NCBI GenBank assembly: GCA_031546715.1
Contig: JAVBKA010000160.1
Span: forward strand, 1 to 8,741
DNA from: JAVBKA01 sp031546715
GTDB taxonomy: Bacteria; Bacillota; Clostridia; Oscillospirales; UBA929
Reading direction: 5' to 3'
DNA length: 8,741 bases
Shown: positions 1-7,356 of the stretch, piece after piece
How the letters are laid out: each line of letters starts with the position of its first letter
Numbering within the stretch: position 1 is the first letter of the stretch
Made by a program: the position numbers and the translations under genes
Notes under the pieces: generated by a model
What the model was told of the DNA's origin: nothing
Database searches by the model: none
Seen by the model: the letters and a program-made list of their open reading frames with translations, nothing else

Positions 1-1
1 A

Positions 2-1726
2 GAAGTAATTGCAAATGCTCTTTTAATGGCTTCTCAGCGAATCGGAAGCAAGCCTGTTGAAATCACATTACAAATGAGCTCAGACTTACCTAACCGTGTA
101 TACTCCGACCAAACACGGCTGTGGCAAATACTTAAAAACATCTTGGATAATTCGGCGAAGTATACACAAAAAGGAAAAATCAGCTTGGATGTTTACCTTG
201 AAAAAGTGGAGCACGAGATTTGGTACATTAACTTTAAAATTTCCGATACAGGACTTGGAATGTCCACCCAACAGCTTCAAAGGCTCTTCACCCCATTTGA
301 ACAGTTCCACAATAGTGTGACGAACATGTACGCCGGAACAGGACTGGGCATGGTCATTACAAAGCAGCTTGTAGACCTCATGGACGGCACTATTTCCGTA
401 GAGAGCGAAGAAAATGTCGGAACAGCGTTCACAATTACAATCCCATTTGAGATTTCACAAAATACGCTAACCATCAGGGAAACCTTAAAAGACCTCCCCC
501 TTACAAACCACAAGGTTTTAGTTGCTGACGATGACCCGGTTTCGTTAGAAATTATGAGAACCTTGCTAACCCATGTCGGTGTTGAGCCTGTATGTGTTTC
601 AAGCGGTGAAGAAGCAATCGAGTTAGCTATTGAGCATAACCAAAACGGCAAGCCATTTGATATTATTATTTTAGACTATTTAATGGGCGGGCTTAACGGA
701 ATCGAAACAGGCAACCGCCTAGGAGCAGAAATCCAAAAATCTGCAAAGCTCCTCATGGTATCTGCCTACGCAAAGCAATTGCTGCTATCAGACATAGAAG
801 CCGCGGGATACGAAGACGTTATTGAAAAACCCTTCTGCCCGTCGGATTTTATTCGCAAGCTCTGTGAAGCAGTTGGCACAAAAACTAAGACTATCAGATA
901 TGACAATATTGTGTTCCCGAAAGCAAAAATTTTGCTTTGCGAAGACAACAAAGTCAATCAAGAAGTTGCAGTTGGAATATTAGAGATTTTTGGCATCACC
1001 CCCGTAATCGCCGAAAACGGACAACGCGGATTGGAACTTTTGGAAACTCAGCATTTCGACTTGATTTTCATGGACATTTTAATGCCCGTTATGGATGGAC
1101 ATGAGGCAACCCGCAGAATCCGTGCAAGTAGCAAGCCCTATAGCAAAACACCGATAATCGCCATGACCGCCAATGTTATGAAGGATGAGCTTGACAAATG
1201 CTTGCAAGAGGGCATGAATGGGCATATAAGCAAGCCTGTTAGAGTAGAAAAGGTCAGTGTAATGCTCACAGAATGGCTGCCGCATTTGATTGAGGACAAA
1301 ACGTCCAAAAGTGAAGAAAATATGGAGGCGGATTTGCTAGCGGAAGTTCGCACAATTCAAGGAATTGACGTTGACGACGGATTGTCGTGTTTTTTAAATA
1401 ATCAAAGAAAATATGCAGTGATATTGCTGGATTTTGCAAGAGATATAGCAGGAGATTTTGCTTCATATGAAGTTGCGTTAACTGACCCAGCTTCAACTAA
1501 AATTAGAATTCATACAATCAAAGGCGCAGCCGCCAACCTTGGAATTGTGGCTATCCAAAAGGAAGCCGCTAAATATGAGCAAGTGCAGACAAAGGAACAA
1601 TATGAAACCGTAGTTGCCAAATGTAACACAATTGGCAAAACAATTATTGAGTATTTATCTTTTCTTGATGACGAAGAAAAAGCCCCTGCGGGCAAGAGTA
1701 GCATTACCAAAGGAGGGTTGAAATGA
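2..1726 (+). CDS. Hybrid sensor histidine kinase, C-terminal part (HATPase-REC-REC-Hpt), 5' end outside window
   Basis: The frame is open from base 2, before the first ATG at 26, and that upstream stretch aligns with the homologous part of the downstream kinase, so the gene is cut by the window edge and ATG 26 is internal. Counting from base 2 there are 574 residues. The HATPase part shows the N box (Asn50), G1 DTGLGM (82-87), FEQF and G2 GTGLGM (112-117). Receiver 1 has an acidic triplet near 176, phospho-acceptor Asp225 and Lys276, but the usual MP after the Asp is MG. Receiver 2 is canonical: CEDN, Asp358 in FMDILMPVMDG, Lys411. A C-terminal Hpt domain has His504 in HTIKGAAANLG. By family knowledge, phosphate passes His to Asp to the Hpt His and on to a response regulator. 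The sensor, membrane segments and HisKA are not seen. It overlaps the next gene by 4 bases. The domain calls are secure; the signal sensed is unknown. Confidence 0.95.
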   Translation, partial: EVIANALLMASQRIGSKPVEITLQMSSDLPNRVYSDQTRLWQILKNILDNSAKYTQKGKISLDVYLEKVEHEIWYINFKISDTGLGMSTQQLQRLFTPFEQFHNSVTNMYAGTGLGMVITKQLVDLMDGTISVESEENVGTAFTITIPFEISQNTLTIRETLKDLPLTNHKVLVADDDPVSLEIMRTLLTHVGVEPVCVSSGEEAIELAIEHNQNGKPFDIIILDYLMGGLNGIETGNRLGAEIQKSAKLLMVSAYAKQLLLSDIEAAGYEDVIEKPFCPSDFIRKLCEAVGTKTKTIRYDNIVFPKAKILLCEDNKVNQEVAVGILEIFGITPVIAENGQRGLELLETQHFDLIFMDILMPVMDGHEATRRIRASSKPYSKTPIIAMTANVMKDELDKCLQEGMNGHISKPVRVEKVSVMLTEWLPHLIEDKTSKSEENMEADLLAEVRTIQGIDVDDGLSCFLNNQRKYAVILLDFARDIAGDFASYEVALTDPASTKIRIHTIKGAAANLGIVAIQKEAAKYEQVQTKEQYETVVAKCNTIGKTIIEYLSFLDDEEKAPAGKSSITKGGLK

Positions 1727-4700
1727 GGCGTATCTTTTGTGCAGTACTTGTCCTTGTGTTGGTTTTGAGCAATTCCAGCGCATTCGCATTGAATCAAAAG
1801 TCGCTTACCTTGGCTATAGCCTATGACCTTCCGGATGTTGCTGATATGATTTATTGTTATGCCTTAAACCAAATGGGGTACAAAGTTTCAATTGTGACCG
1901 GCGGTACATCGTCTGTAACTCGTATGGCTGATTCAGGCGAAATTGACGGACTAATCGGACGTGCCACGCCTATTGGAAATAACTATCCGAACCTTATTCA
2001 AATCCCTGTTCCGAACTATCCCTGTGATTTTGCCGTGTATACTCGCACTGATTCCGCTATTGAAATCAAAACATGGGACGATTTCGCATTCGTAAAAACT
2101 GGACAGCTTTTTCAAAAGCCCTACGTTGAGAGCCATTTGCCTAAAGACGCCATTATTACCAAAAAATCTACTATGCTAGAGATGCTTATGGCAATTTCTA
2201 CAGGAGAGCTTGACGCTGGAGTTGTTCAAACTCCAGAAGGACAAGAATGTTGGCTACCTAAAAATGTTCATGTTGAATCATCAGTTGATACGATGAATGC
2301 TTACGCGTATTTGAATAAAAAGAATGAACATTTAATCGAGCCACTTTCTGAAATCTTGACAAAAATGCAAGACAGCGGAATAACCCAAAAAATTATTGAC
2401 CATGAGTTGGTGGTTTTTCCAAACGATAAAAAAACAATTTTGTCAATCTCTTCATCCAACGCAGATTCGCCATGGGGCACCGGTATTAATAAAGCCTTCC
2501 GCGAATTTGATGAAAAAATTGAAACCTACAGCATAAATCTTAATACAGACGGTATAACTAATAGGGGAGAAGAATGGCTTAATAAAATTAGCTTAGTTCG
2601 AGCTGATTTTGTTGGAAAAAAACCAGATGTGATTTTTGTTTCCGATAACGAGGCCTTGGAGTTTATTAAGGAGTTCTATTATACGTTGTTCGTCGGCGTA
2701 CCTGTTGTTTTTTGCGGAATAAATGATTACCACAGCACTTCCATAGAAGGTTATGAAAAATACTTTACAGGGGTTGCCGAGGAGATTTCTGCTGCGGACT
2801 TGCTTGATATTATGCTAAAGCTGTTTCCCAACACGAAAGATGTATTTATAATCAACGACTTCACACCAACAGGTATAGCGTGGAAGAAAGACTTGGAAAC
2901 CCAATTGCATTCATTAAGCACAAAAGTCAACCTTGAATACAGCGAAGATATTTCCATGGCAGATTTAACGGCAAAAATTTCAAGCCTGTACGAAAATACT
3001 TTGATTCTTAACGGCAACTACTCCGCAGACCTTAACGGACAATATTTCTCAGAAGAGGAAGCACAAAAACTTTTTTATCAAAGTAGCCCAGTACCGATTT
3101 TCGGACTAAAGTCAACTGACTTTGGCTTTGGACAAATTGGCGGCAAATATGTGGATAGTGTCACCCAAGGACAATTAGCCGCTACCATAGTAAAGGAAGT
3201 TTTAGACGGAGCTTCTGTTGCTGACATTCCTGTTACTGCGGGAACAGCTCAAGAAAATCAATGGAAATTTGATTTAAAACAACTAGACAAAGCTAATATT
3301 ACAAAAAAAACGATAACAGAGCTTGTGCCAGCCGAATTTACTAACGGCACGGTTTCGTTTTTCAAAGCACACCCTGCAACAGCCATTCCAATTATGGGTT
3401 TAATCTTGATTTTGATTTTATCCGTAGCAATTTTTGCCAATTTGACTTATATCATGCGAAAGAGAAACACAGCATTGATTGAGCTGCAAAAAAACTTGAT
3501 TTCTGCTGAGGATTTGTTGGAAAAAGACAAAGCTATCAAGGACGTCAAGGAATATACCGAAAGCTTAATCGAAAGCTCACCAATTGGGTACGCACTTGTT
3601 TCAAATCAAGTTATTGTTGAGAGCAATCAATTTGTGAAGAATATGATTGGCTTGGAGCAAGGGTCTGACCTAAATCAACACCCCGAATTAGCCGCGGTAT
3701 GTCAAGACGAAAAACAAAAAACCATTACGCTAAAAACTCCTGCTAATAAACAAAACCGTTTTTATGTCAACACAGCTAATGTGGAGTATCTTGAAGAAGC
3801 CTCCACGGTGCTGTGGTGCGTTGACGCTGAGGAATACGAAAAGCAGAACGATGCCATTGTCCAGCTTCAAAAGGAATTTGAAAAAATTATTGACACATTA
3901 CCGCTGCCACTTGCAATTTTAGACATGGAAAACCTACAAATCCAGTACTGCAACGACACATTTATCAATATTTTTGACCTTGATTCACTTCAAGAGGCAA
4001 TGGGTGTAAGCATGCAAAGCTGTTTCCCCGATAAGCAAAGCAACGGCGAAGATTCTATGACGGCGTTGAAGAACCAAGTAGACTGGTCATTTAATTCGTC
4101 AAGTGCGGAAAAATTTGAATGGCAATATGCACTTAAAAATGATACGACCCTTAACACCATGACCTTTGAAATCCCCATACTATACAAAACATCACGCTGT
4201 ATTATCATTGTGCCCATCGATATCTCTGAGGAATTATTGCGTGAGGACATGCTCAAAAATCTTGCAGAAAAAGAAAGAGAAGCAAGCAAACTCAAGAGCA
4301 GCTTTTTAGTCAACGTAAGCCACGAAATTCGTACACCTATGAATGCGATTATCGGACTTTCAGAAGTAAAATTGCTAGGCAATAAAAACGCAGAGGGCTA
4401 TAACGCACTTAGAAAGATAAATGACTCAGCGGAGTCACTATTAATGATTATCAATGATATTTTGGATTTCTCAAAGCTGGAAGCAGATAAGCTACAGCTA
4501 CAAAAAGAGCCGTTTAGCGTTCTCAAAACTATAACCGAATCAATGGAGCTCGCTTCTCTGCGAATCAAAGAAAAACCATTAGAAATTTTCGCCATGCTTT
4601 CTAATGCCGTTCCGAAATCCGTTACAGGTGATAAGAACCGTATCAAGCAAGTCTTGCAAAACATCTTGGACAATGCCACAAAGTTCACAGATCAGGGAAC

Positions 4701-5481
4701 TGTTAAGCTCAGTATCGATGTGGCAAAGGTCAGCGGAGAGTTAATAACCCTACGATTTACCATAGCTGACACTGGCATTGGTATGACGGAAAATGAGCTT
4801 GAGAAGTTGTGTGTGCCGTTTGAGCAGTTCCGTAATGACATTCATAGCAAATACGCTGGCACTGGCTTAGGCGGCGCAATTATTAAGCAGTTGGTTGATT
4901 TGATGGGCGGAACTATGTCTGTCAAAAGCCAAGTTGGAGCAGGAACGACATTTATAGTAGAGCTACCGTTTTCCTATGATGCCTTGCCAAGCAACTCAAC
5001 TGGGTATAAAAAAATCAATGTTCAAATTCAAACTGAAAAGAAATCAAGCTCTAACATGACATCTACTACCGAACTTAAATCAACTCCTAGCATTGTTTCC
5101 GCTGACTTAAAGGACAAGAAAATTTTACTTTGCGAAGATAATCGTGTGAATCAAAATGTGGCAATGGCGATGTTAGAAGTTTACGGAACAACGGCGTCCA
5201 TTGCAAATAATGGCAGAGAAGCAATTGATTTGTTGGAAAAAGAAACCTTCGATATCGTTTTGATGGACATTCACATGCCTGTTTTGGATGGATTTGAAAC
5301 CACTAAAGAAATAAGAAGCAGCACAAAAAGCTACCGTAACATTCCAATTATTGCAATGACTGGCGACGTAATGGAAGAAGCTGTTGCGAAATGCCTTGAT
5401 TGCGGAATGAGCAGCCATTTAGAAAAGCCAATACGCATGGAAAAACTGTATGCGGAGCTTTGCAAGCAGTTGTTGAAGTAG
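1723..5481 (+). CDS. Hybrid sensor histidine kinase with two periplasmic-binding-protein sensor domains
   Basis: 1252 residues. The start is fixed by AGGAGGG at 1711-1717, 5 bases before an ATG that overlaps the preceding stop (ATGA). Order: signal peptide 1-22 (cleavage likely after AFA); SBP_bac_3-like domain about 25-235; ABC_sub_bind-like domain (PF04392 type) about 240-530, with PVVFCGINDY typical of that fold; one membrane segment about 553-578; coiled coil about 580-610; two PAS-like regions about 607-703 and 720-838, weak in sequence; HisKA with His867 in VSHEIRTPMN; HATPase with Asn984, DTGIGM from 1016 and GTGLGG from 1046; receiver with Glu1138/Asp1139, Asp1182 in LMDIHMPVLDG, Thr1213 and Lys1235. 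It presumably senses small ligands outside the membrane and autophosphorylates inside. There is no Hpt domain, so the Hpt of the upstream kinase, or another protein, must relay the phosphate. Kinase and receiver parts are clearly paralogous to the upstream gene. The ligand and target are unknown. Confidence 0.96.
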   Translation: MRRIFCAVLVLVLVLSNSSAFALNQKSLTLAIAYDLPDVADMIYCYALNQMGYKVSIVTGGTSSVTRMADSGEIDGLIGRATPIGNNYPNLIQIPVPNYPCDFAVYTRTDSAIEIKTWDDFAFVKTGQLFQKPYVESHLPKDAIITKKSTMLEMLMAISTGELDAGVVQTPEGQECWLPKNVHVESSVDTMNAYAYLNKKNEHLIEPLSEILTKMQDSGITQKIIDHELVVFPNDKKTILSISSSNADSPWGTGINKAFREFDEKIETYSINLNTDGITNRGEEWLNKISLVRADFVGKKPDVIFVSDNEALEFIKEFYYTLFVGVPVVFCGINDYHSTSIEGYEKYFTGVAEEISAADLLDIMLKLFPNTKDVFIINDFTPTGIAWKKDLETQLHSLSTKVNLEYSEDISMADLTAKISSLYENTLILNGNYSADLNGQYFSEEEAQKLFYQSSPVPIFGLKSTDFGFGQIGGKYVDSVTQGQLAATIVKEVLDGASVADIPVTAGTAQENQWKFDLKQLDKANITKKTITELVPAEFTNGTVSFFKAHPATAIPIMGLILILILSVAIFANLTYIMRKRNTALIELQKNLISAEDLLEKDKAIKDVKEYTESLIESSPIGYALVSNQVIVESNQFVKNMIGLEQGSDLNQHPELAAVCQDEKQKTITLKTPANKQNRFYVNTANVEYLEEASTVLWCVDAEEYEKQNDAIVQLQKEFEKIIDTLPLPLAILDMENLQIQYCNDTFINIFDLDSLQEAMGVSMQSCFPDKQSNGEDSMTALKNQVDWSFNSSSAEKFEWQYALKNDTTLNTMTFEIPILYKTSRCIIIVPIDISEELLREDMLKNLAEKEREASKLKSSFLVNVSHEIRTPMNAIIGLSEVKLLGNKNAEGYNALRKINDSAESLLMIINDILDFSKLEADKLQLQKEPFSVLKTITESMELASLRIKEKPLEIFAMLSNAVPKSVTGDKNRIKQVLQNILDNATKFTDQGTVKLSIDVAKVSGELITLRFTIADTGIGMTENELEKLCVPFEQFRNDIHSKYAGTGLGGAIIKQLVDLMGGTMSVKSQVGAGTTFIVELPFSYDALPSNSTGYKKINVQIQTEKKSSSNMTSTTELKSTPSIVSADLKDKKILLCEDNRVNQNVAMAMLEVYGTTASIANNGREAIDLLEKETFDIVLMDIHMPVLDGFETTKEIRSSTKSYRNIPIIAMTGDVMEEAVAKCLDCGMSSHLEKPIRMEKLYAELCKQLLK

Positions 5482-5622
5482 TGGGGGTAATTCAAACAGT
5501 GTCAGCTCAGAGTATTGTTCATTTCCACGTGCCTCTGCTCCGATATGGGCAACCATATCGCCGTTTTCAAAGACAACTTCCATTCCGCCTGTAAAACGGT
5601 GACCTATATCAGTAAATAGCAC
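5482..5622 (-). pseudogene. Possible remnant of an unidentified coding sequence
   Basis: Read on the minus strand from a GTG at 5622, this gives about 47 residues with the composition of a normal acidic soluble protein (for example GGMEVVFENGDMVAHIGAEA), unlike the plus-strand reading. No ribosome site precedes the GTG, and the frame then runs antisense into the kinase gene, stopping at 5419. The stretch lies just beyond the terminator of the fusion gene on the same strand. It could be a decayed gene end or a chance frame. I do not recognise the family. Confidence 0.25.
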
Positions 5623-5650
5623 TAAAGGGCAGCGTAATTGCTGCCCTTTA
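5623..5650. terminator. Bidirectional intrinsic terminator between convergent genes
   Basis: TAAAGGGCAGC (5623-5633) and GCTGCCCTTTA (5640-5650) are perfect complements, giving an 11-bp stem with a 6-base loop. It begins 5 bases past the stop codon of the minus-strand fusion gene and 141 bases past the stop of the kinase gene. Short T or A runs sit inside the stem ends rather than as a long tail. The position between converging genes supports use in both directions. Confidence 0.75.
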
Positions 5651-5655
5651 ACTGT

Positions 5656-6969
5656 TTATCTGCCGCACACAAAAATCAGCTCACGACCGTTCTCGATTGG
5701 ACTTTTGTCATACCAACCGAACTCATCTTTGATACGGAAATCGTTTCTGATAAGTAAGTCTTTTAGTTGCTCATAGTAATAATACCTAAGCGACAAGTCT
5801 TCTTCAGTGCGTTCAATGCTGCCATCAGAGTTGGTGACTTCATATGCGAAGTGCGGATAACTGATCTGCTTATCGGTATCTATGCGGTCGCCCCAGTGCT
5901 TTTTGACAATATGATAGCCCGACTTCTCATCGTCTTGCTCCCACTGAATCGTCTCGGGGTAACACCAGCTTTGGTCAAGCTGTTTATACGGTCGGAACAC
6001 GTTTATTATGAACATACCGCCGTCTGTCAGATGTTCTCTGACGCACCGCAAGCAACCGATAATATCTATATCCTCGGTCAACGCTTGAAAAGCACGGAAT
6101 GGTGTTATGATTAGACTGTATTTTCGATTGAGGGCAAAGTCTGCCATATTGCCATGTACCAGAGATATCTGTTCTCTGACTGCGTGCGCCGCGTTTTGTA
6201 GTTTTTCACGGAATACTTCAAGCATCGGCTCGGAAATATCAAGACCTGTGACTTTATGCTCTGCCTTGGCGAGTTCAAGCGACACCCGCCCTGTGCCGCA
6301 GGCTAGCTCTAGTATTTCGCCGTCTTGTTTCGTGGCATAATCTAGATAAAACGGAATGTCTGCCGACAGGTTATCACGCTGGTCGAGGTCATATAGATGA
6401 GCAGTGCGGATGTAGCGATTTTTCTGCGCGGGTGAGGAGTCAATCCAGTAACGCTTTGTGCGGCGAGGTTTACCGTCGATGATGTTGTCGATAGTGTCCT
6501 GATACACGCCGCCGTTTTTTTCCATAACACAGGCAGAACCAATATTACTCTCATCGCAGGTCACAAGTGCCTTGTCAATACCGAGTTTAAAAGCCTCACT
6601 GAGTAGAAATTTTAGTTGAATTGTGCCGTACCCCTGATTCCATTTTCTTGGACGTATCGCGTAACCGATATGCCCGCCGAACTTTTCGAGCGCAGGGGTT
6701 AGTCGATGACGGATACTTCCTTCGCCGACAAATTCACCGTTTTCAACAAGCCAGAATGTGCTGGCTGGGACATGCCCATCGGGGAGGTTTTTGTCTAACC
6801 GATTGTCCTCAAATCTGGCAAAAATTGTATCCTTCCATTCGTCATATGTGTCAGGGTCGCGAAAAAACCCTCGTTCCACAAGACTGCTCTGCTCTTTGAG
6901 CTCGTGGCAGGCTTCTAGGTAACTCTGTAGGTATTCCTCACTTGGGATGACTAACTTGACATTTTTCAT
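5656..6969 (-). CDS. GNAT acetyltransferase-methyltransferase fusion protein
   Basis: 437 residues. ATG at 6969 is chosen because AGAGGA (6977-6982) lies 7 bases upstream. Residues 1 to about 175 form a GNAT domain of the COG3981-like type: the acetyl-CoA binding region is GYAIRPRKWNQGYG (102-115), followed by the long helix and a CDESN turn near 138-142. Residues about 190-437 form a class I SAM-dependent methyltransferase: motif I ELACGTGR (221-228), acidic end of strand 2 at Asp244 in GLDIS, and strand 4 near LIITPF (286-291). A short linker joins them without a frameshift. Neither substrate can be deduced; GNATs acetylate amines and this methyltransferase class acts on many small molecules. 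It is alone on its strand between two terminators. No convincing promoter is seen just upstream, so readthrough from the small unit at 7277-7105 is possible. Both domain assignments are firm, the joint role is open. Confidence 0.93.
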   Translation of the reverse strand: MKNVKLVIPSEEYLQSYLEACHELKEQSSLVERGFFRDPDTYDEWKDTIFARFEDNRLDKNLPDGHVPASTFWLVENGEFVGEGSIRHRLTPALEKFGGHIGYAIRPRKWNQGYGTIQLKFLLSEAFKLGIDKALVTCDESNIGSACVMEKNGGVYQDTIDNIIDGKPRRTKRYWIDSSPAQKNRYIRTAHLYDLDQRDNLSADIPFYLDYATKQDGEILELACGTGRVSLELAKAEHKVTGLDISEPMLEVFREKLQNAAHAVREQISLVHGNMADFALNRKYSLIITPFRAFQALTEDIDIIGCLRCVREHLTDGGMFIINVFRPYKQLDQSWCYPETIQWEQDDEKSGYHIVKKHWGDRIDTDKQISYPHFAYEVTNSDGSIERTEEDLSLRYYYYEQLKDLLIRNDFRIKDEFGWYDKSPIENGRELIFVCGR

Positions 6970-6995
6970 TTTGTTTTCCTCTCGACATACTTTAA

Positions 6996-7104
6996 TTATT
7001 CCGACCGCTCTAATGACTCTTTGCCCTCTAAAAGCTTTTCAGATAAGTCAATTCTTCTTGTGACAACTTCTACAGTACTGGATATTGCTTCGTAAAAATA
7101 TAAT
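6996..7104 (-). pseudogene. Coding-like C-terminal remnant without a start codon
   Basis: A minus-strand frame open from 7139 to a TAA at 6996-6998 reads in part EVVTRRIDLSEKLLEGKESL, a plausible protein C-terminus rich in charged helix formers. There is no ATG, GTG or TTG in the frame after the preceding stop (TGA, 7140-7142), and its upstream half is the terminator hairpin at 7105-7138. It ends 26 bases before the start of the fusion gene. It may be the tail of a gene replaced by rearrangement, or chance. Family not recognised. Confidence 0.25.
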
Positions 7105-7138
7105 AAGCGGGTGGAAGCTGCTTCGCTTCCACCCGCTT
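7105..7138 (-). terminator. Strong intrinsic terminator of the small leftward unit
   Basis: AAGCGGGTGGAAGC (7105-7118) pairs perfectly with GCTTCCACCCGCTT (7125-7138): a 14-bp GC-rich stem with a 6-base loop. On the minus strand it is followed by a T-rich ATTATATTTTTA tail and starts 20 bases after the stop of the 31-codon ORF. A TTTT run also follows on the plus strand, so it could work both ways, but no plus-strand gene feeds it. Confidence 0.85.
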
Positions 7139-7158
7139 TTCATCAAAAATCAATACGG

Positions 7159-7254
7159 CTATGATTTTCGGATAAAACGGACAAAAGCCTCGAAACTAAA
7201 ATCGTTTCCAGACTTATAATGATTATTATTTTTGAGAAACAATACCATAGCCAC
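7159..7254 (-). CDS. Small protein, 31 residues, in its own transcription unit
   Basis: A GTG at 7254-7252 follows GTGGAGG (core GGAGG at 7263-7267) by 8 bases; the in-frame ATG two codons later (7246-7248) is 14 bases away and less well placed. The ORF ends with TAG at 7159. The product begins VAMVLFLKNNNHYKSGNDFS and ends in a basic helix-like tail FVRFIRKS. It has no clear membrane span or known motif, and I do not recognise it. Support comes from context: a near-consensus promoter at 7284-7312 lies about 23 bases before the ribosome site, and a 14-bp terminator follows the stop by 20 bases, predicting a transcript of about 180 bases. It may be a true small protein, a dual-function small RNA, or a relic. 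It diverges from the structured RNA at 7357. Confidence 0.5.
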   Translation of the reverse strand: MAMVLFLKNNNHYKSGNDFSFEAFVRFIRKS

Positions 7255-7262
7255 AGCTTTAT

Positions 7263-7267
7263 CCTCC
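7263..7267 (-). promoter_or_regulatory. Ribosome binding site deciding the GTG start of the small ORF
   Basis: GGAGG within GTGGAGGAT on the minus strand, 8 bases from GTG 7254. This spacing favours the GTG over the nearby ATG and is the main argument that the short ORF is translated. Confidence 0.55.
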
Positions 7268-7283
7268 ACAATGTATTTCGGTC

Positions 7284-7312
7284 ATTCTACCACCATGCCA
7301 TCGAAAAGTCAA
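7284..7312 (-). promoter_or_regulatory. Leftward sigma-70-type promoter
   Basis: On the minus strand: -35 TTGACT (7312-7307), a 17-base spacer, and -10 TAGAAT (7289-7284). Each hexamer has one mismatch to consensus at optimal spacing. Expected start near 7277, giving a leader of about 23 bases to the 31-codon ORF. Its -35 box is 9 bases from the -35 box of the rightward promoter. Confidence 0.75.
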
Positions 7313-7321
7313 TATTGAGTG

Positions 7322-7350
7322 TTGCATTTTTTTAATAACCCAGCTATAAT
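7322..7350 (+). promoter_or_regulatory. Rightward sigma-70-type promoter of the structured RNA
   Basis: -35 TTGCAT (7322-7327), a 17-base spacer beginning with a T run, and a perfect -10 TATAAT (7345-7350). Expected start near 7357. No translated gene begins near that start; the next well-placed start codon is at 7710, beyond a terminator. Confidence 0.8.
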
Positions 7351-7356
7351 ACTATT

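Noticed and set aside
5400..5594. 64-codon plus-strand ORF overlapping the end of the second kinase
   Set aside because: It starts inside the kinase coding sequence in another frame and has low-quality composition and no ribosome site.
7046..7051. TTGACT on the minus strand upstream of the fusion gene as a -35 box
   Set aside because: No acceptable -10 hexamer occurs 15-19 bases downstream.
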